Shown here: positions 59,300-64,000 of the stretch, piece after piece | Layout of the letters: each line of letters starts with the position of its first letter | How positions within the stretch are numbered: the first letter of the stretch is position 1 | Source of the DNA: Rusavskia elegans | Lineage: Eukaryota; Ascomycota; Lecanoromycetes; Teloschistales; Teloschistaceae | Direction: 5' to 3' | Assembly (NCBI GenBank): GCA_011316305.1 | Contig: SAUG01000069.1 | Location: 62,001 to 126,000 of the forward strand | DNA length: 64,000 nucleotides | The notes under the pieces: generated by a model | The model's database searches: none | What the model was told of the DNA's origin: nothing | What the model saw: only the letters and a program-made list of their open reading frames with translations | Position numbers and translations under genes: made by a program

Positions 59300-62200
59300 T
59301 CACTTCTTCTTCTTCCCACCACCGAAGCCCAGAGCTTCGCTGATGCTTCCCAGACCCATCCCTCCAAGCAGCTTGTCGATGCCCAAGCCGCCCAGAATGC
59401 CATTGACGAGGCCACCCAGACCCAGGCCGTTGAGCAGTTTGCCAACGAGGCCGAGGACACCGCTGAGCAAGAGCCCGACGGCGGCAATGATCTGGAAGAG
59501 TGGTTCGGTGAGCAGACCCCACAGGGGGCTGAGTTCCTTCTTCGCATGAGGCATGTCGGCCACCTTCTTTTTGGCGTTGTCGATGGTCTTGACGACGTTC
59601 GTCGTCAGCTCCTTGAGGTTTTCGGCCAGCCTATGCTCCTCTGGCGTCGCTTCACCGCTGGCCGAGTGAGCTTTGGCATTGGCAGCAATGGATCCATCGG
59701 GATCGAGTCCGCGGATCGCCCCGTTACACTCCTGAAGGATACGGCCGCCCTCTTCCAGCAGAGGCTTGACGTCTTTGACGACCTCTTCCTCGTCGAGCTC
59801 CTCTTTGGGGGTGCGGTCCGCTTTCTCGAGACGCTGCATTCGCGTTAGCATGTGCCAGCTGGGAAAGGGGTCAAGGACGGAGGACATACCTCGGTGAGCT
59901 GCTTCAGCACGGGGTCGATTCTCTCCAGAGTCTGCGTAAGGATGTAGTTCATCTTGTTGGCGATTTCGGCATCTTGTTCTTTCTTGCGGAGAGCTTCAAG
60001 CTCTTCCTCGGTCATCTCCGGCTCCGGCTCCTCCTCTGGGATGTTCTCGATGAGGGTGCACTCGCCCACTCGGTTGCCATCGTTGTCGATGACATAGCCG
60101 TTATCGTCGACTTCTTTGCCGATCAGTGTGGGCAGATTGCCTTCGGTGACTCTCCCGAGCAGCTCGCCATTCTCGTCGCGAACCTCACCATCCTTGTTCA
60201 CCTTGTGTCCGGACATGGGATTGATCTGACGCTCTTTGACTTCAGGGTCATATCGCTCAGCTTTACCGATGACGTTGCCACTCTTGTCCAGAATGTCTCC
60301 GTCGTCGTCGACCTTGCGGCCAACGAGTGCTTTGGCATCTTGACCTTCCAGCAGACGACCGATGATTTCGCCGTTCTGGTCCACCACCATCCCATCCTTG
60401 GCTACCGTCTTTTCTTCGAAGCTGGAGAAGGGACCTTCAGGTTTTCGTTGCTCGCCGCCAGGGATGAGTTCCGCTCGGCCAATGACCTTACCGTCGTCAC
60501 TCCAGATTTGGCCTTCGCCATCAACCTTCCTCCCCGCCAGAGAGGCAGGATCACCTTCGGCAATGCGACCGAAGATGGTTCCATGTTCGTCAACAACGTT
60601 GCCCTGCTTGTTCACAACCTTGCCGGCCAATGCGGACAGATCAACAGCTTCCTCGGGCTCCTCCTCATATGGGTCTGCGTGGCCCTTGACGTTACCGTAC
60701 TTGTCGACGATGTCTCCATCCTCATCCACTGCACGGCCAATGAGCCTCTTTGCATCGCCCTCGACCACGACACCGACCCTGTTGCCTTCTTCGTCTTCAA
60801 CGAATCCGTCCTTCACGACAACACAGCCTTCTAATCCGGCAAAGGGTCCTTCTGGTTTGGCTTCACGTTCATTCTCCGGGATCAGTTCGCAGCGACCGAC
60901 TACCTTGCCGCTGTCATTCCAAATTTGACCTTGCTCGTCACATTTCCTGCCCGCGAGCTCTTTGGCGTTGCCCTCCACCAGTCGAGCGATGGGTACACCT
61001 TCTGGGCCAATGACGTTGCCTTGTTTGTTGAGAACCAGGCCTTTGAGGATGGAAAGATCGACTGCCTCTGGCTCGGGCTCCTCGGGTTCTTCGTAGCGCT
61101 CAGCATGGCCGACAACGTTGCCACGCTTGTCGATCACATCGCCGTCTTCATCAACAGCTCTCCCAACCAACTTTTTGGGGTCGCCTTCTACAATCACACC
61201 AACAACGTTCTCGTTCTCGTCCTGGACCCAACCATCTTTGACAACGATGAGGCCTTCGAGCCCGGCGAATGGTGATTCTTCGTCATCATCCTCCTTCGGT
61301 ATTGTCACTGCACGACCGATGACCTTGCCCTTACCATCCCAGAACTGACCTTCGGCATCACATTCGGCGCCACTCTTGGACAACTTCTTGGCATCGCCTT
61401 CAACGAGTTTGCCGACAGGGTTGCCAGATGCATCGACGATTGCTCCTGACTTGTTGCATTTGAGACCCTCCAGGATCGACAAGGGAGGGAGCTCAGGGCC
61501 TGCATCCTCGCCTTCTCCTTCTCCTTCACCTTCGCCCTCGCCTTCCTGGGGGATGAGCTCAACTTTGCCGAGGACGTTGCCTTCATCGTCAAGGATCTCG
61601 CCTTTGTCGTTGATCTTTTTGCCTCGAACATCATCGAGCTCGCCTTCTGCGAGTCTCGCAACGACATCTCCATCCTCGTTGACAACTTCGCCCTTCTTGT
61701 TGACCTTGAGTCCCTCAAGGATTGACAGATCCGGTTTGACGGCGTCCACAGCGGCCTCCTTAGCTTCTTCCAAGAGTTCCGGATGAAGCTCTTTCATGGC
61801 ATCGTCGGCAGCTTCGCCGTGGACAACTTCGACTCTGCCGAGGACATTGCCATCCTTGTCAACTACTTCGCCCTTCTCGTTGATCTTCTTTCCGGCACAT
61901 TGGGAAGCCTCACCCTCGACCAATTCACCAATGGGTTCGCCATCTTCGTTGAGGACTTGGCCCTTCTTGTTGACTTTGAGACCCTCGAGGATCGAGAGAT
62001 CCGGGCTGATCTCCGGAGTCTCATCGGCGGCTCCTTCACCTTCCTCTTCGGCTGCTTGCTCAACCAGTTCCGGGTGCAATGCCTTCATAGCCTCATCGGC
62101 AGCTTCTCCAGGAACGACCTCAACCTTGCCGATGACATTGCCATCGGCATCAAGGATTTCGCCATTCTCGTTGGGAGTCTTTCCGGCGCATTTCTTGACG

Positions 62201-64000
62201 TCAGAGTCTTCTGTGAGTTGGCCAATGGGCTCGCCCTCCTCGTCGAGAATCTTGCCCTTTTTGTTGACCTTCTTCCCTTCGAGGATGGACAAATCTGGGG
62301 TGATACCTGCAGCGGCCTCTGCCGCCTCGTCCGCCTCTTCCTCCACGTCTTCTTTGGCTTCGTCAATCATATCTTCAACTCCTGGCGGGACAACGTCCGC
62401 TCGCCCAATGACATCTCCGTCCTCATCCAGGATCTCACCAGCGTCGTTAATCTTTTGGCCAGCAAGCTGCTCGGCGTCACCTTCGGTAAGCTGGCCAATA
62501 ACCTCGCCTTCTTCGTTGAAGATCTTTCCATCTTCGCCAATCTCGTGGCCTTCCAGAATGTCGAGTCCCGGGACAACCATGGCTCGGCCGACAACATCGC
62601 CATCCTCGTCAAGAATTTCTCCTTTCTCGTTCAGGGTCTTGCCGATCAGGTCTCCTGGGTTGCCTTCAACGAGCTTGCCGATGGGGTTGCCATCTGGGCC
62701 CATGATGTTTCCACCATCACCAACTTCGAGGCCTTCAAGTGCGCCGATTTCCGGAAGTCCGCCCTTGGCCTGATCTCCAAGTTCCTGGGCCTTATCAGGC
62801 AGGACACTTGCACGACCAATGACGTCTCCGTCTTCATCCAGGATCTCACCATCATCGCCAATAGTCTTGCCAGCAAGATCTTCTGGGTCACCTTCGTCGA
62901 GCTGGCCGATTTGCTCGCCGTCAGCGTTCAAGATCTTACCATCCTCCCCAACTTCTAGACCCTTGAGCACAGAAAGATCGACGGGTAGTTCATCTGCGGC
63001 CTCTTCGGCGGTGTCTTTGGCCTCGTCGGTAGTGTCTTTGGCTTGGTCGACAACACCATCCACTTCGTCAGGGGCAGCGCCCTCAACGTCGTCTGCGGCA
63101 TCATCCGCTTTGTCTTGGACATCATCGGCGGCGTCCTCAGCGGTATCTTTGGCGCCATCAACGGCCTCATCAGCAGCGCCTTCAACGTCGCCTTCTGCCG
63201 CTTTCTCGGCGGTATCTTGGGCGTCGCCAGCAGTTTCTTGGGTTTTGTCCGTGGCATCCTTGGCGGTGTCCTCGGCGGCACCCTTGGCTTCACCAGCGGT
63301 ATCTTGGGCTTTACCTGTGGCACCATCGGTGGCATCCTTGGCTTTGTCGGCTGCACCACCAAGGGCACCTGTTGCAGCGCCGGCAGGACCGCTACCACCA
63401 CCGATTTCCTCGGTTGCGTCGGTCTCGTCAGCGGTATCTTGGGCTGTGTCCTTAGCGCCTTCGACCGTGTCGTTGTCGTCATCCTCGTCCTCGTCATCGA
63501 CGGGATTTGGAACAGCTTCCGAGAGACCATCATCGTCGTTTGATGTTGAGACAGCAGAACTCTCATCTTGGGTTTCGTTGCCAGCTTGGCTGATCTTGCC
63601 TCCTGGAGTCTCACCTTCGTTGTCGGCTTCGTCAGCAGGGTCGTTGTCCTTTAGATCGATCCCACCCTTGGCATCTTCTGCCTTGTCTTTGGCGTCGTCT
63701 ACCTTGCCCTTGGCGTCATCGGCTTTGTCCTTGGTATCGTCTGACTTGGCTTTGGTGTCCTGGGCAGTGTCTTCTGCCTGGCCTTTGGCTTTGTCTGCCG
63801 TCTCTGATGCCTTCCCAGCAGCGCCGGTAGCTTTCTGACCAGCGCCTTGCGGCCTAGGAGGGAGCTTTGGAGATCCAGTGGCTTTGGAGGGTGTAGCGCC
63901 TTGGGCTTTTCCTACCGCACCTTTGGCACCGGATTGAGGGGTATTGGTAGTTGATTTGGTTGATTGACCGAGTTTTGGGGCTGCGCTTGATGCAGGATTC
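59300..64000 (-). CDS. Large LEA-like protein with 13 DUF3659 repeats (5' end outside window)
   Basis: The coding frame enters at 64000 and runs open to 59890, then a 56-nt intron leads to the last exon 59833-59300 (KQLTE|RLEKADR), so at least 1548 aa are visible. The visible N-terminal 340 residues are low-complexity, Ala/Lys/Asp/Thr-rich with AKDTAxD-like 11-mer-type repeats, as in LEA proteins. Thirteen repeats of about 60 residues follow (about 62975 to 60045), each with LxGLxVxKxGxVxDxxGxxI, then GxLVEGD and a GxxxDxDGxVxGxxE core: DUF3659. A charged helical region and a Gly-rich hydrophobic C-terminus (LLLSGVLGLVGKLLNGLGLG, SEALGFGGGKKKK) close it. Function is unproven; LEA-type stress protection or an interaction scaffold are guesses. 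No start codon or signal peptide is in view. Confidence 0.88.
60045..62975 (-). repeat. Array of 13 DUF3659 coding repeats
   Basis: Thirteen imperfect repeats of roughly 180 nt each, visible at protein level as LSILEGLKVNKKGEVVNEDG-type units. The six units covering about 61490-60240 alternate between two types: one ends GxxIGRAELIP after a GQIWxDxGK segment, the other ends GHAERYE after DEDGDVxDKxGN. The working unit there is therefore a pair of about 120 residues. Confidence 0.9.
61515..61550 (-). repeat. Gly-Glu codon repeat within the DUF3659 gene
   Basis: A short run of alternating Gly and Glu codons (GEGEGEGEGEGE) in the linker between repeats 6 and 7, seen on the plus strand as repeated CCTTCT/CCTTCG triplet pairs. 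Likely slippage-prone and variable in length between strains. Confidence 0.8.

Noticed and set aside
61783..62958. 391-codon plus-strand frame
   Set aside because: It lies opposite the clear DUF3659 repeat coding frame and mirrors its repeats; treated as a codon-bias shadow and mentioned only as a finding.

Overview
The window is a stretch of nuclear chromosome from a filamentous ascomycete (Pezizomycotina; a Dothideomycete is my best guess, not proven). Genes are dense on both strands and interrupted by short introns (mostly 45-190 nt) with GT...AG ends and CTRAY-like branch sites. The protein families (Zn2Cys6 regulator, Pal1, DUF3659 repeats, CORVET Vps8, GT90) are typical of such fungi. 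I rebuilt about 25 genes by choosing splice sites that keep the frame across exons. I see no mobile element, rRNA, convincing tRNA, CRISPR or prokaryotic operon.

Layout. 1-10 kb: 3' end of the cleavage/polyadenylation factor CFT1, a ZIP zinc transporter, the U5 GTPase SNU114, a small conserved fungal protein, a possible small membrane protein and a membrane RING-H2 protein. 10-23 kb: a cyclophilin H-like isomerase, cytosolic acetoacetyl-CoA thiolase (ERG10), a secreted GH16 glucanase-like enzyme and the CORVET subunit VPS8. 23-34 kb: an unrecognised protein ending in paired CxxC motifs, dihydroorotase (URA4), a GPALPP/DUF3752 protein, a multi-pass GT90/CAP10 glycosyltransferase and the rRNA cytidine acetyltransferase KRE33/NAT10. 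34-45 kb: an unrecognised acidic-tailed protein, an NTR2-like spliceosome-disassembly factor, SmG, an eight-exon Zn2Cys6 transcription factor with a 2.5-kb gene-free upstream region, and the Fe-S targeting factor CIA2. 45-59 kb: a Vps3844-domain membrane protein, a probable mitochondrial protein, a TPT-family sugar-phosphate/nucleotide-sugar transporter, ERO1, Pal1, the U6 processing enzyme USB1 and a choline/ethanolamine phosphotransferase. 59-64 kb: a very large LEA-like protein with 13 DUF3659 repeats that runs off the right edge.

Functional themes. The genes are mostly housekeeping and there is no biosynthetic cluster. Six of them (CFT1, SNU114, the cyclophilin, NTR2-like, SmG, USB1) belong to pre-mRNA processing or spliceosome biogenesis, and KRE33 adds RNA modification. 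A second group serves the secretory and endomembrane system (ERO1, VPS8, Vps3844, the TPT transporter, GT90, the phosphotransferase). Many neighbours are head-to-head with 245-550 bp between start codons, so shared promoters are likely. The most unusual element is the DUF3659/LEA-like repeat protein at the right end.
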